From JAJFUE01 sp041687335 (GTDB taxonomy: Bacteria; Sumerlaeota; Sumerlaeia; MVZB01): a DNA stretch of 64,000 nt. The position numbers and the translations under genes are program-made. The stretch's first letter is position 1, and each line of letters starts with the position of its first letter. Shown piece after piece: positions 51,101-58,252 of this stretch. The stretch covers positions 1-64,000 of the forward strand of contig JAWLCE010000019.1 of NCBI GenBank assembly GCA_041687335.1, written 5' to 3'. The notes below the pieces were generated by a model, which saw only the letters and a list, made by a program, of their open reading frames with translations, searched no databases and was not told the DNA's origin.

Positions 51101-52103
51101 GGATGGCGAAGCCGGCATTGTGGCCGCGCACCCCGACGATGTTGTTGTTATAGACGCGCCAGCGGTTGGCCGTGCCGCCGCTGATGACGGCGATGACGCC
51201 GTTGCCCACGCCCCAGCCCTTGTAGCCGCTGTTGGGGTCGTGCATGAACAGGTTGCCGTGGATGTGCCAGTCGTTGACGGTCTGGTGGGTCATCAGGAAG
51301 GCGGTGCCCATGATGTCGACGAAGCGGTTGTCGCGCAGGGTGAAGTTGTTGGTGCCCCCATCCGAAAGCGCCTCGACGTGGTCGCCTGAGTACTTGGCGT
51401 GGTTGGGGCCGATGTGGCAGCGTTCGACGGTGAAGGTATTGATATAGCGAGTCAAGATCGGCACGGCGACGTTGTAGATCAGGCTGGAGCCGAGATAGAT
51501 GTCCTGCGCCTTGCCCTGGCTGGCGTTGAAGCCGCGCGCGCCGACCTTGCCGAAGTCCAGGCCCGGACCGCCGATGGCGACATGGGAAACGCGAATCTGG
51601 CGCTTGAGGTTGGTGAAGCTCGAGCCGTCGCCCGGGATGTTGATGCCGCGGGTATGATCTCCCGCCGGGAAGGCGATGCGGAAGCCATAGGCGGCGGCAT
51701 TCTGCCAGTTCGACTCGTCGCGCGTGACGCCATCAATGACGTAGTAGCCATACTGGAAACTGAGCTCGGAGGTGAAGACGGCCTGATTGGCATACTCGGC
51801 GCGCCAGCCGGTCTCGGTGCCGTGGTTGGCCGCCGTCGCCTTGCGGATCGTGATCAACTGGGTGCTGTTCTCCGGATCCGAGAACGGCCGGCCGGGGTAG
51901 GTGCCGGCGCCGACGTAATAGGTTGCGCCGCGCACCAGCTTGGTGGGCAAGGCGGGATAGGCATTGGTCCAGTCCGAGCCGCTGCCATTGCCGCTGGCCC
52001 CGGCACGCACGTAATAATTGGCTGCGTTCGCCGTTGCCGGCGCCAGGGCGCAGCAGAGCATCATGCCCACCAGGGCCATTATCGAGCGCAAACGATTGGA
52101 CAT
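45111..52103 (-). CDS. Giant secreted multidomain protein: beta-helix, FN3, three LamG, PT linkers, second beta-helix
   Basis: 2330 aa with a signal peptide (MALVGMMLCCALAPATANA). In order, by rough residue: right-handed beta-helix (25-430); two fibronectin III domains (454-540 and 544-628); LamG-like jellyroll (638-847); Pro-Thr repeat linker (847-913); Ig-like and carbohydrate-binding-like module (917-1137); second PT linker (1151-1248); LamG (1249-1461); PKD/Ig-like (1468-1567); LamG (1571-1788); IPT/TIG-like (1821-1891); second beta-helix (1894-2271). No catalytic residues are recognised. It should act as a surface or matrix protein that binds glycan. The start is ATG 52103, since the upstream extension of 86 codons precedes the signal peptide. 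Residues 1-850 resemble the neighbour at 52525. The C-terminus is SARHWRLY. No PEP-CTERM or LPXTG anchor is seen. Confidence 0.9.
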   Translation of the reverse strand: MSNRLRSIMALVGMMLCCALAPATANAANYYVRAGASGNGSGSDWTNAYPALPTKLVRGATYYVGAGTYPGRPFSDPENSTQLITIRKATAANHGTETGWRAEYANQAVFTSELSFQYGYYVIDGVTRDESNWQNAAAYGFRIAFPAGDHTRGINIPGDGSSFTNLKRQIRVSHVAIGGPGLDFGKVGARGFNASQGKAQDIYLGSSLIYNVAVPILTRYINTFTVERCHIGPNHAKYSGDHVEALSDGGTNNFTLRDNRFVDIMGTAFLMTHQTVNDWHIHGNLFMHDPNSGYKGWGVGNGVIAVISGGTANRWRVYNNNIVGVRGHNAGFAIPGSDNIVANNIWFQMGKNPNGEPTALNIGASTITNNWFFPNNGRTPSTLGTNGILGSADPFVNWTGYNFTLNPNAAGTLPINKGLALSGVNNIDVAGNRRGADGAWDIGMLERAGVADTQAPSAPANLTGKALSETSIQLNWTAATDNVGVSRYRIYRGTSQVGTATTTSYTDSGLSAATAYSYTVRAEDAAGNISAASNSVQVSTLSPDTTAPSVPQALTAQASSSSAISLAWQASTDNRAVTGYRIYRNGAAMATASGTTHTDAGLAPSTLYRYRVSALDAAGNESALSAEAQATTLEGPNLNTGLVAGYPLSEGTGTQARDVSGYARHGTINAGSWTSGRFDGALAFNGSSSHVDLGSFDVTGSALTLAGWIYADSFGVTDARVISKATGTSEADHYWMLSTISSNGMRLRFRLKTGGVTHTLIGSGTLATGKWIHVAAVYNGSQMTLYQDGVAVGSMAKTGSITTGNVPVRIGRNPDGYGPFHGRIDEVRVYNRALTASEIQGLLNTALAPAPSPTPTPTPTPTPTPTPTPTPTPTPTPTPTPTPTPTPTPTPTPTPTPSPTPTPTPTPTPTPEPAIVIDNLQPADKSSLTAPISISADVRAAEGIRRVSLWADWSGQWREEQSLPYGTQSSELLSNGDFEQFETGRATGWTPVSDGGTAFNLTADTGSMGQAQRIDLTTIGSWGFFLHHLPQFELGADYEWTLWYRTSGTNSINAQISNSNMSQVVLHKSLPGTGGAWMAATIRFNYGNVQADQMRISSNQAGSIWIDNFSLRKISSCPTQVAAKFTVSPAAGSYQWALVTETLRSNAQSEMRVLTVSPTPTPTPTPTPTPTPTPTPTPTPTPTPTPTPSPTPTPTPTPTPTPSPTPTPTPTPTPTPTPTPTPTPTPSPTPTPTPSPTPTPTPTPTPIPGAIAAGYGLDEGTGSTVVDSTGTHPEGRIYNAQWINDGYFNKALSFNGQNAHVDLGQIDLSGSQMTMMLWFKATNFDIRDARLISRAFSPEEQDHDWMLSTIYSNGIKLRMRLRAGGRTVTLIGEHPALEINRWYHVAGVYDGGQLRLFLDGAPAGSLAHTGTIEQRAGVAAWLGRNPDLYGPFAGALDEVRLFRKALSATEIADLMKQPISSSQANRAPLVDPISHTAPILDPANPVVRVYPGQTIQLSTTAKDPDGDPLSWSWARAIDDGARQTQASGQGSITPISFTATADMQGHKVIWTALVSDGKLTGEQSLTLEVVNPDATLAAGWNFDEGSGSIARDLSGNGHHGQLAGARWETSGRFGGALDFDGGSAHVKLGGLDLPGQALTIALWMRADAFGAKDGRLISKATSSADEDHYWMISTINHRGMKLRFRLKAGGQTRTLIADGSSLKSKTWTHVAAVYDGSRMRLYQDGREVGNLAATGQVDTNAAVAAAIGINPDGYAPFDGLLDEVRIYKRALNPTEINALMEGGTTSQQTASLASTMQLAAAEPLAVEPPLELDYADTLSAPAGAWVTLSGISFGDSPEQGQLTIGSTRVTTFDEWRNERIVFQVPEAAGSGPLKLRVGKQISQELPFLVREGEIRHVAINHPAAADTNPGSSELPWRTLAHAARSVRPGDTVYIHDGVYAESLAPRTGGSAELPILFKALPGHRPLLDGSRIDAPSGISIDAAKTPGVGGLIFSGLRLQGFVEAIELNGARDCSFFDIEASDGLGGIRISGSNGVQVAQGNFRHQDDYGVLVNEGSERISFIDTISHHNDNELGGGFMVDSGVRELTLIRCASYANAGAGFDLRGDGTEVGESAAFENGGVGMELWDQSRVENSWIADNGGCGVIAVRHAQSAPLFELVNCTVTDNRGTESIRIGTGVRPRIVNTISVGGEGPAAVFEDSPDKTAITGTAIHTHAPDAGPVLVWGAAEGQPQAWSAEQVEAGRFARDAGQDGLLRAERARLAPGRLFKDQPDLDLGIRAGSPAAGLGLPAEAPARDFRRLPRMGTSAANTAGAFADPTLHRSSARHWRLY
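48365..48636. repeat. Hexanucleotide tract encoding a Pro-Thr linker, second
   Basis: About 270 bases of variants of GGCGTC/GGTGTC/GGCGTT (minus strand GACGCC and relatives), encoding alternating Pro-Thr with occasional Pro-Ser. Period six keeps the frame when copy number changes. It links the carbohydrate-binding-like module to the second LamG domain of the giant protein. Confidence 0.9.
49371..49560. repeat. Hexanucleotide tract encoding a Pro-Thr linker, first
   Basis: About 190 bases of the same six-base pattern as 48365-48636, encoding Pro-Thr repeats after the first LamG domain. The two tracts could recombine with each other, removing the module between them in frame. Confidence 0.9.
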
Positions 52104-52524
52104 CTTTTCACAATTCCTGTGTTTCAATGCATGCAATGCGGGTTCAGACGCGGTGATGAAATGAGGTCCAAGGCAATGAGGCGCGGATGGTGCAACTGCG
52201 GGGAGGAGAAGGCCAAGCACGCTTGGCAGACAATCAGCGAACCATAATGGTGACGCATGACTCAGGGGATCCTCCATGCCTGACTCAGGGCTTTCCCTAG
52301 CCCAAGGTAATCTATTCCCCCAGGCTTGGAGCGTCAACCAAAAATCTGCACAGCCTTTCATAAAGCCATATATATGAACATGATATGCCCATCACCGGTT
52401 GCGTTGCGCCGCAGCTCGGTCCCATGCCGGGCCTGGCCGCATGTCAGCTTATCGAAGATGCTGGCGATCTGGATGAGATGGGTGGTCTGGTTTGGACGGG
52501 CAGGGATTCAGACAAGCCAAAAAA
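52104..52524. other. Upstream region of the giant gene, no gene seen
   Basis: The 421 bases between the giant gene start and the stop of its neighbour hold no convincing gene. A seven-base palindrome with a two-base loop (GCCAAGC-AC-GCTTGGC, 52212-52227) may be an operator or terminator. I checked for GG-N10-GC on the minus strand and found no good sigma-54 site here, unlike the related gene. Confidence 0.45.
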
Positions 52525-55119
52525 TCAGCGATAGGCCATCCAGCGGCGGGTCGAGGTGATCTCATCGGGGGAGCCCTCGCTGAGAATCAGCGCTTGAATC
52601 TCAGGCTCGGCCAGGGCGCGGTTGTAAATTTTAATTTCATCAATCACGCCATGAAAGGCGCCGTAGCCGTCGGGATTGCGTCCGATCGCGGCGGCGACAC
52701 CTCCGTTGAGCGAGAGCGTGCCCGATTTGGGCACCGCGCCGACGAGTCGGCCGTTCTGGTAGATCAGCATCCGGCTGCCGTCATAAACAGCTGAGACATG
52801 GGTCCAGCTGCCGGCTCGCAAGTTCAAGCCGCTGCCGATGAGGGTCTTGGTGACTCCATCCGTCTTGAGCCGAAAGCGCAGGCTCATCTCTCCGCTGTTA
52901 AAGGTGCTGATCATCCAATAGTGATCCTCGGCGGCGCTGGAGGTGGCCTTGGAGATCAGGCGGGCGTCGTGAATGGCGAAGGAGTGGGCCTTCATCCACA
53001 AGGCGATGGTCAGATGCTCCGCGACCAGGTCCAGTCCGCCCAAGTCAACGCAGGCCCCCTGGCCGTCAAATTCCATGGCCCCATCGAGCAGACCCTGCGC
53101 CATCCATGTGGCGTTCGCAACCAGCCCGTCATGGCCATTGCCCGAGATGTCACGCACGAGCGGGGTGTCATCGACGGCAAATTTATACTCGGCAAGCAGG
53201 CCCGAGCGCAGCGAGAGCATGGCGGGGGTGGTCGCTTCGGCCACGCCCGATTCCATGGAGAAATTTCCCGCTCCATCCTGGGCGCGGACGTGATAGCGAT
53301 GGGTGGCCTGCGGCTGGAGCGGTGTATCGAGGTAGTCGGTGGTCGTGCACCCGCCCACGAGCAGTCCATCACGATAGACCAGATAACCCGTGACGACGCG
53401 GTTGTCGCTGGCGGCCTGCCAATTCAGGCCGATGCTGAACGGACTAAGCGGCTGGGCCGCCAGTCCCGGGGGCGCTGTCGGTGGCTCATGGTCGGGGGGG
53501 AATGTCGTCAGGAACAGGTTATCGGTGGGCGTGGAGAGGTTGCCGGCAAAATCCTGTGCCCGCACCTGATAGATATAGGTAGTCTCGGGGGCCAGCGCTG
53601 CGTCCTCCAGCATCAGGGCTGTCGTTTCGGCCGCCGGTGTGCCGTTGCGCTGGACCAGGTATTTCCAGATGCCGGTATCATCGCTGGCGGGCGACCAGCT
53701 CAGTCGGATGGCGGACTGACTGAGTACCTCCCCGGTCAGGGTCGGGGACATCTGCGGGTGGGTGGTATCGGGCGTGCCTGAGTTTTGAATCGCGCCGATG
53801 TCCCAGGAGCCCTTGGCGCCGCGGACGGTTCCCTCTGGATCAAGCGGATCGAGGCCGCTGAGCGGCAGACCCGAGTTGAGCGGGGTGGGCGCGCCGGCGT
53901 TGGGATTGAGATGGAAATTTCCGCTTGTCCAGCCCATGAAGGGGTCGGCGCTGCCGAAAATGCCACTCTCACCGAGGGTGTTGGGGGTGCGGCCATTGTT
54001 GGGGAAGAACCAGTTGTTGAGGATCCGGCTGGCGCTGTTGTTGATGGCGGTGGGGTCGCCTTTGGGCGTGCTGCCCATCTGAAACCAGATATTGTTTGCG
54101 ATCCAGTTGTCACTGCCGGGGATGGCAAAGCCAGCATTGTGGCCCCGCACGCCGACGACATTGTTGTTATAGACACGCCAGCCCTGCGCGACGCCCTCGC
54201 TGATGACGGCGATGACGCCGTTGCCCACGCCCCAGCCCTTGTAGCCGCTGGCGGGGTCGTGCATGAATAGGTTGCCGTGAATGCGCCAGTTGCTCACGCT
54301 GTTGTGGGTCATCAGCATCGCGGTGCCCATGATGTCGACGAAGCGATTGTTGCGAATGATGATGTCGTTGCTGCCGCCGTCGGACCACGCCTCCACATGA
54401 TCGCCGGCATACTTGGCGTAGTTGGGTCCGACGTGACAGCGCTCAACGGTCATCCGCTTGATGCTGCGGGTCATGATCGGAACGGCCAGATTATAAAGCA
54501 GGCAGCGGTCCAGCTCGATATCCTCGGCGAGACCCTGGCTGGCATTGAAGCCGCGCGCCCCGACCTGGCCGAAGTCCAGTCCGGGCCCGCCGATGCACAA
54601 GTGCGCGAAACGCAATTTTCGCTTGATGTTGTAGCTGCGTGAGCCGTCACCGGGAATATTGATGCCGCGCGTATGGTCCCCCGCCGGCACGATGATGCGG
54701 ATGCCGTAGGCCGATGCCATTTGCCAGTCGCCTTCATCGCGCCGAGCCCCATCCAGGGTGTAGTAGCCGGTATAGAAGCCAAGCCCGCTGGTGAAGGTTG
54801 CCTGACTGGCATAGGCGGAACTCCAGCCGACGGCGGAACCATGATCGGCGGCAGTGGCCTTGCGAATGGTGATCGTCTGTTCGCCAATCTCGGGATCGTT
54901 GAAGGAGCGGCCGGGATAGCTGCCGGCGGCGAGATAGTAGGTGGCCCCCCTTACCAGCGTATCAGGCAGATTCGGGTAGGCGTGAGTCCAGTCCTGCCCA
55001 TTGCCGCCGGCCGGGGCGCCGGCGCGCACGTGATAAACCATCGCGCCCTGGGCCGGGGTGAGCAGACCAAAACAGCACCAAGCAAAAACCCATAGGCTGA
55101 CCAACGAACGGTGGGACAT
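52525..55119 (-). CDS. Secreted beta-helix, FN3, LamG protein, paralogue of the giant protein
   Basis: 864 aa with a signal peptide (LVSLWVFAWCCFGLLTPAQG). Domains: right-handed beta-helix (27-440), two fibronectin III domains (about 450-640) and a LamG jellyroll (about 650-850). The beta-helix shares long near-identical stretches with the giant protein, for example AGDHTRGINIPGDGS, GARGFNASQG, NRFVDIMGTA and GYKGWGVGNGVIAVIS, so the two arose by tandem duplication. It lacks the PT linkers and later modules. No catalytic residues are recognised. A sigma-54 type site lies 69 nt upstream (55188-55203). The start is ATG 55119; the open frame extends to 55212. The C-terminus is STRRWMAYR. It is probably exported and linked to the exopolysaccharide. 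Confidence 0.9.
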   Translation of the reverse strand: MSHRSLVSLWVFAWCCFGLLTPAQGAMVYHVRAGAPAGGNGQDWTHAYPNLPDTLVRGATYYLAAGSYPGRSFNDPEIGEQTITIRKATAADHGSAVGWSSAYASQATFTSGLGFYTGYYTLDGARRDEGDWQMASAYGIRIIVPAGDHTRGINIPGDGSRSYNIKRKLRFAHLCIGGPGLDFGQVGARGFNASQGLAEDIELDRCLLYNLAVPIMTRSIKRMTVERCHVGPNYAKYAGDHVEAWSDGGSNDIIIRNNRFVDIMGTAMLMTHNSVSNWRIHGNLFMHDPASGYKGWGVGNGVIAVISEGVAQGWRVYNNNVVGVRGHNAGFAIPGSDNWIANNIWFQMGSTPKGDPTAINNSASRILNNWFFPNNGRTPNTLGESGIFGSADPFMGWTSGNFHLNPNAGAPTPLNSGLPLSGLDPLDPEGTVRGAKGSWDIGAIQNSGTPDTTHPQMSPTLTGEVLSQSAIRLSWSPASDDTGIWKYLVQRNGTPAAETTALMLEDAALAPETTYIYQVRAQDFAGNLSTPTDNLFLTTFPPDHEPPTAPPGLAAQPLSPFSIGLNWQAASDNRVVTGYLVYRDGLLVGGCTTTDYLDTPLQPQATHRYHVRAQDGAGNFSMESGVAEATTPAMLSLRSGLLAEYKFAVDDTPLVRDISGNGHDGLVANATWMAQGLLDGAMEFDGQGACVDLGGLDLVAEHLTIALWMKAHSFAIHDARLISKATSSAAEDHYWMISTFNSGEMSLRFRLKTDGVTKTLIGSGLNLRAGSWTHVSAVYDGSRMLIYQNGRLVGAVPKSGTLSLNGGVAAAIGRNPDGYGAFHGVIDEIKIYNRALAEPEIQALILSEGSPDEITSTRRWMAYR

Positions 55120-55187
55120 GACGCTACCTGTGAAAGCAAAGAATGACACCCCCCGGAGCGGCTGCGCCGGACAACAATATTGGGCGC

Positions 55188-55203
55188 AGCGAGAACTGGG
55201 CCA
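55188..55203 (-). promoter_or_regulatory. Sigma-54 type promoter of the 864-aa secreted protein
   Basis: On the minus strand: TGGCCC, five bases, TCGCT, with GG and GC ten bases apart. It lies 69 nt before the start codon at 55119. It is divergent from a second sigma-54 site at 55492. Confidence 0.5.
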
Positions 55204-55491
55204 CTGGCGCAAATTTGGGGGCTTCCCCCAGGCATCCCCCGGGCAAGCGCCGAAGCCGGCGGTCTGTAGCGCCCTTGGCGAGCCCCGTCCGCTTGATCGC
55301 TGCCTTCGCGGAAGAGGCCGATGTAGTGATTTCGATCAATATTGATTCAGTCAAGTCTTGGGGTGGGATGCAGGGAGTTGGCAACCTATCGGAAACCTTG
55401 CCCTCAAAAGACCCCGTCGTCCCCGTATTAAACCAATATTCCACAAGGTGCCGCAGTGTCGTCGCAGTCCAATACTAGGTTGCCGGCCGAT

Positions 55492-55507
55492 TGGCTCAGG
55501 ACTTGCA
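55492..55507 (+). promoter_or_regulatory. Sigma-54 type promoter of the polysaccharide operon
   Basis: TGGCTC, five bases, TTGCA: all but one base of the consensus TGGCAC-N5-TTGCA, with GG and GC ten bases apart. It lies 74 nt before the start at 55581. The rest of 55120-55580 is divergent control DNA with no gene. Confidence 0.75.
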
Positions 55508-55580
55508 ACTCACAAGGGCGGTGCAGGGAAAAATTTTGCTCCGGACCCGCCTTGGCGCCTGCCAGGGGCGTCGCCGCCGG

Positions 55581-56972
55581 ATGACGAACGAGGTTTACTT
55601 GAACACCGCCGGCTCTCCCAAAACACGCATCTGTCTGTTTGGCACGGCTCCCGGGGTGGGCAACTTGGGGGTGCGGGCGTTGACGCATGGGTTGCTGGTG
55701 CTGATTTTGGAGGCCAATCCGCGGGCGCGAGTCTGGCTGCTGCTGGGGGAGCGGGCACCAGGGCGGATGACGGTCTGGCATGGCGGCCGGCGCCGTCGGA
55801 TCGGGGTGATCAATTTTCGGCTCTCCCCGCGCGCGCGGCCGACCCAGCACCTGCTGGTCATTGTGGGTCTGGCGCTGCTTCACCGTATGCTGCCGCTTGA
55901 AGCGGCGCGCTGCTGGCTGGGACGGCTCTCGCCATGGATCGGCACGCTGCGCCGGGCCAGCTTCATCGGCGACATCCGCGGCGGGGATAGCCTGAGCGAC
56001 ATCTATGGGCTGCCACGCCTGGTCGTGGGATCGCTGCCCAATCTGGTGGCCCGGTTGCTGGGTCGGCCCTACGTCCTGCTGCCCCAGACCTATGGCCCCT
56101 TCAGCAGCCGGCTGGGCCGCTGGGTGGGGGGACTTGTCGTGCGCCAGGCCGCGTTGGTCCTGAGCCGCGATCGCGAGAGCCTGGATTTGCTGGACTCATG
56201 GCCGGGCGGGGTGGGGGCGCGGGGCCGGTTGCGGTTCTGCCCCGATGTGGCGTTCGTGCTGCCGTCAGCCGCGGTGCCAATGGATTCGATCGCTCCACCG
56301 CTGCCTGACCCGCCGCCGGCGCGGCTGATCGGCCTGAACATCAGCGGCCTGCTCGCGATCGGCGGCTATAGTCGCGACAACATGTTTGGCCTGCGCGGGG
56401 AATACGAAGCCACCATGCGACGGCTGGCCGAGGCGCTGCTGGAGGATCCCGCAACGCATATCCTGCTGGTGCCCCACGTGATGGGCGAGGGGATCGAGGG
56501 CGACCGCGCCGCCTGTGCTCGCCTGCGCATGGCGGCTCAACCCAGCTTGCATGGCCGCCTGCACCTATGGGAGGGCGAGTGCGACCAGAGCCAGATCAAG
56601 CAGATCATCGGCCGCTGCGATTTCTTTATCGGGGCGCGCATGCACGCCTGCATCGCCGCGCTCTCGCAGGGCATCCCGGCCGTCGGGATCGCCTATAGCC
56701 GAAAATTCAAGGGTGTCTTTGACAGCGCGGGGGTGGGCGAGATGGTGCTCGACGCCCGCCGACTGGAGCCCGACGAGCTGATCCGGCAATGCCTGGCCCG
56801 CCTGGAGCAGGCCGGGGAGGTGCGCGCGCACCTGGCCGAGCGTATCCCGCGGTTGCAGGACGAGCTGCGTCGCCAGCTGGGTCCACTGTTCGGTTCGGGA
56901 GACTTGACTCCGATTCAATCCGAGGCTCCAGGGGCGTCGGCACGGGCGCAGCGCGCGCGGCGGGCGGTGTGA
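55581..56972 (+). CDS. Polysaccharide pyruvyl transferase family protein
   Basis: 463 aa. It has the two-domain glycosyltransferase-B-like layout of the CsaB/WcaK family: ICLFGTAPGVGNLGVRALTH at the N-terminus, GRPYVLLPQTYGPF in the middle, LVLSRDRESLDLL, and IIGRCDFFIGARMHACIAALS, GIPAVGIAYSRKFKGVF near the C-terminus. These are the conserved family segments. It would add ketal pyruvate to a sugar of the polysaccharide. ATG 55581 is chosen because the family N-terminus follows; the frame is open to 55491 and no ribosome binding site is strong. It is the first gene of an operon that runs off the window, with a sigma-54 site upstream. An FrhB-like gene follows, as is common for this family. 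Confidence 0.9.
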   Translation: MTNEVYLNTAGSPKTRICLFGTAPGVGNLGVRALTHGLLVLILEANPRARVWLLLGERAPGRMTVWHGGRRRRIGVINFRLSPRARPTQHLLVIVGLALLHRMLPLEAARCWLGRLSPWIGTLRRASFIGDIRGGDSLSDIYGLPRLVVGSLPNLVARLLGRPYVLLPQTYGPFSSRLGRWVGGLVVRQAALVLSRDRESLDLLDSWPGGVGARGRLRFCPDVAFVLPSAAVPMDSIAPPLPDPPPARLIGLNISGLLAIGGYSRDNMFGLRGEYEATMRRLAEALLEDPATHILLVPHVMGEGIEGDRAACARLRMAAQPSLHGRLHLWEGECDQSQIKQIIGRCDFFIGARMHACIAALSQGIPAVGIAYSRKFKGVFDSAGVGEMVLDARRLEPDELIRQCLARLEQAGEVRAHLAERIPRLQDELRRQLGPLFGSGDLTPIQSEAPGASARAQRARRAV

Positions 56973-56977
56973 CAGCG

Positions 56978-58252
56978 ATGGGCCGATCAATCAAAAACCT
57001 GGGCGACGTGGTGGATTGGGGGCTGTGCGTGGGCTGCGGCGCGTGCGCCTATTTCTGCCGCAAGGGCGCGATCTCGCTGGTCGACATTGTCGGCGAGGGG
57101 ATTCGGCCCCGTTTCGCCACCAGCCAGTGCGCCGGTTGCCGCGAATGCCTGGCCATCTGCCCCGGCTATCAGGTCGACGGCAGCCTGGTCGCGCGCGGGC
57201 TGAACGGTTCCGCCCCGCCGGCCGCCGAGTATGGCGTCGCGCTCGAGGTCTGGGAGGGTCACGCCACCGACCCCGAAATCCGCCATCGCGGCTCCTCGGG
57301 CGGGGTGCTGACGGCGCTGGCGCTTTACTGTCTGGAGCGCGAGGGAATGGAGCAGGTGGTGCATGCGGGTATGGATGAGGCACGGCCCTGGCTCAATCGA
57401 ACCGTGACCAGCCGCGACCGTGCCGAGTTGCTGGCGCGCGCCGGCTCGCGCTATGCGCCGGCCTCTCCGTGCGAGGGGTTGGGCACGATCGAGCAGGGCG
57501 CACGGCCGTCCGTCTTCATTGGCAAACCCTGCGACACGGCGGCCGTGATGGCGGCACGCCGCCTGCGGCCGGAGCTGGATGCCCGGCTCGGGCTGGTGCT
57601 CAGTTTCTTCTGCGCCGGCACCCCTTCGACGGCGGCCACCCTTGAGCTGCTCGGCGAGATGGGGGTCCGCCCCGAGATGCTGACGCGGCTGAGCTACCGC
57701 GGCGATGGTTGGCCGGGCGGATTTTCGCCGCTGACCCGTGACGTGCCGGCGCCGCCGCCGATCCCTTACGAGCGGGCCTGGAGTCAACTGGCGCGGCGGC
57801 GGCCCTTCCGTTGCCACCTTTGTCCGGACGGACTCGGGCGGCTTTCCGACATCGCCTGCGGTGACGCCTGGCAGAAGTACCGGGGGGACGGCAACGAAGG
57901 GCTCTCGCTGGTGCTGGTGCGCAGTGAGCGCGGCCGGCGACTCCTCCACTCGGCGATGGCGGCCGGTTACCTCAGCCTGACGCGCGTGGGGGCGCGCGAG
58001 GTGTTGGCGGCCCAGGCCAACCTGCTCGCCCGCCGCCGCCAGATTTTCGGCCGGCTGCTCGGCATGCGGCTGCTCGGGGTGCCGACCCCGCGCCTGCGCG
58101 GCTTTGGGCTCGGCCGCGCCTGGCTGGGCCAGGGGCCGCGCGAGCAGGCCCGCACGTTGCTGGGCACGATCCGCCGTTGCCTGTCGCGGGGATTATGGCG
58201 GCGGCGCCGGCTGGCGGCTTTGGGAGAGGAGGCCGGACCATGGAGTCGGTGA
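56978..58252 (+). CDS. FrhB-like iron-sulfur oxidoreductase of a polysaccharide cluster
   Basis: 424 aa, similar to the coenzyme F420 hydrogenase/dehydrogenase beta subunit family. Two [4Fe-4S] motifs are clear: GLCVGCGACAYFCRKGAI (residues about 14-31) and CAGCRECLAICPGY. A later RHRGSSGGVLTALALYCLE and FIGKPCDTAAVMAA complete the FrhB pattern, with FRCHLCPDGLGRLSDIACGD as a further Cys site. In surface polysaccharide loci such proteins sit beside pyruvyltransferases; the reaction is not known, but it may be a flavin- and iron-sulfur-dependent reductase or dehydrogenase of a sugar. It starts 5 bases after the pyruvyltransferase stop, GTG 56969 being an alternative start, and overlaps the polymerase gene by 13 bases. 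Confidence 0.87.
   Translation: MGRSIKNLGDVVDWGLCVGCGACAYFCRKGAISLVDIVGEGIRPRFATSQCAGCRECLAICPGYQVDGSLVARGLNGSAPPAAEYGVALEVWEGHATDPEIRHRGSSGGVLTALALYCLEREGMEQVVHAGMDEARPWLNRTVTSRDRAELLARAGSRYAPASPCEGLGTIEQGARPSVFIGKPCDTAAVMAARRLRPELDARLGLVLSFFCAGTPSTAATLELLGEMGVRPEMLTRLSYRGDGWPGGFSPLTRDVPAPPPIPYERAWSQLARRRPFRCHLCPDGLGRLSDIACGDAWQKYRGDGNEGLSLVLVRSERGRRLLHSAMAAGYLSLTRVGAREVLAAQANLLARRRQIFGRLLGMRLLGVPTPRLRGFGLGRAWLGQGPREQARTLLGTIRRCLSRGLWRRRRLAALGEEAGPWSR

Noticed and set aside
45111..52103. PEP-CTERM or LPXTG anchor on the giant protein
   Set aside because: The end (SARHWRLY) has no PEP motif, no membrane span and no LPXTG; no exosortase or sortase gene is in the window.
52289..52304. TGG-N10-GC-like site upstream of the giant gene
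   Set aside because: Only the TGG and GC bases fit and it lies about 186 nt from the start; it is too weak to call.
52326..52559. 77-codon plus-strand frame upstream of the giant gene
   Set aside because: No ribosome binding site, and it overlaps the end of the neighbouring gene antisense.
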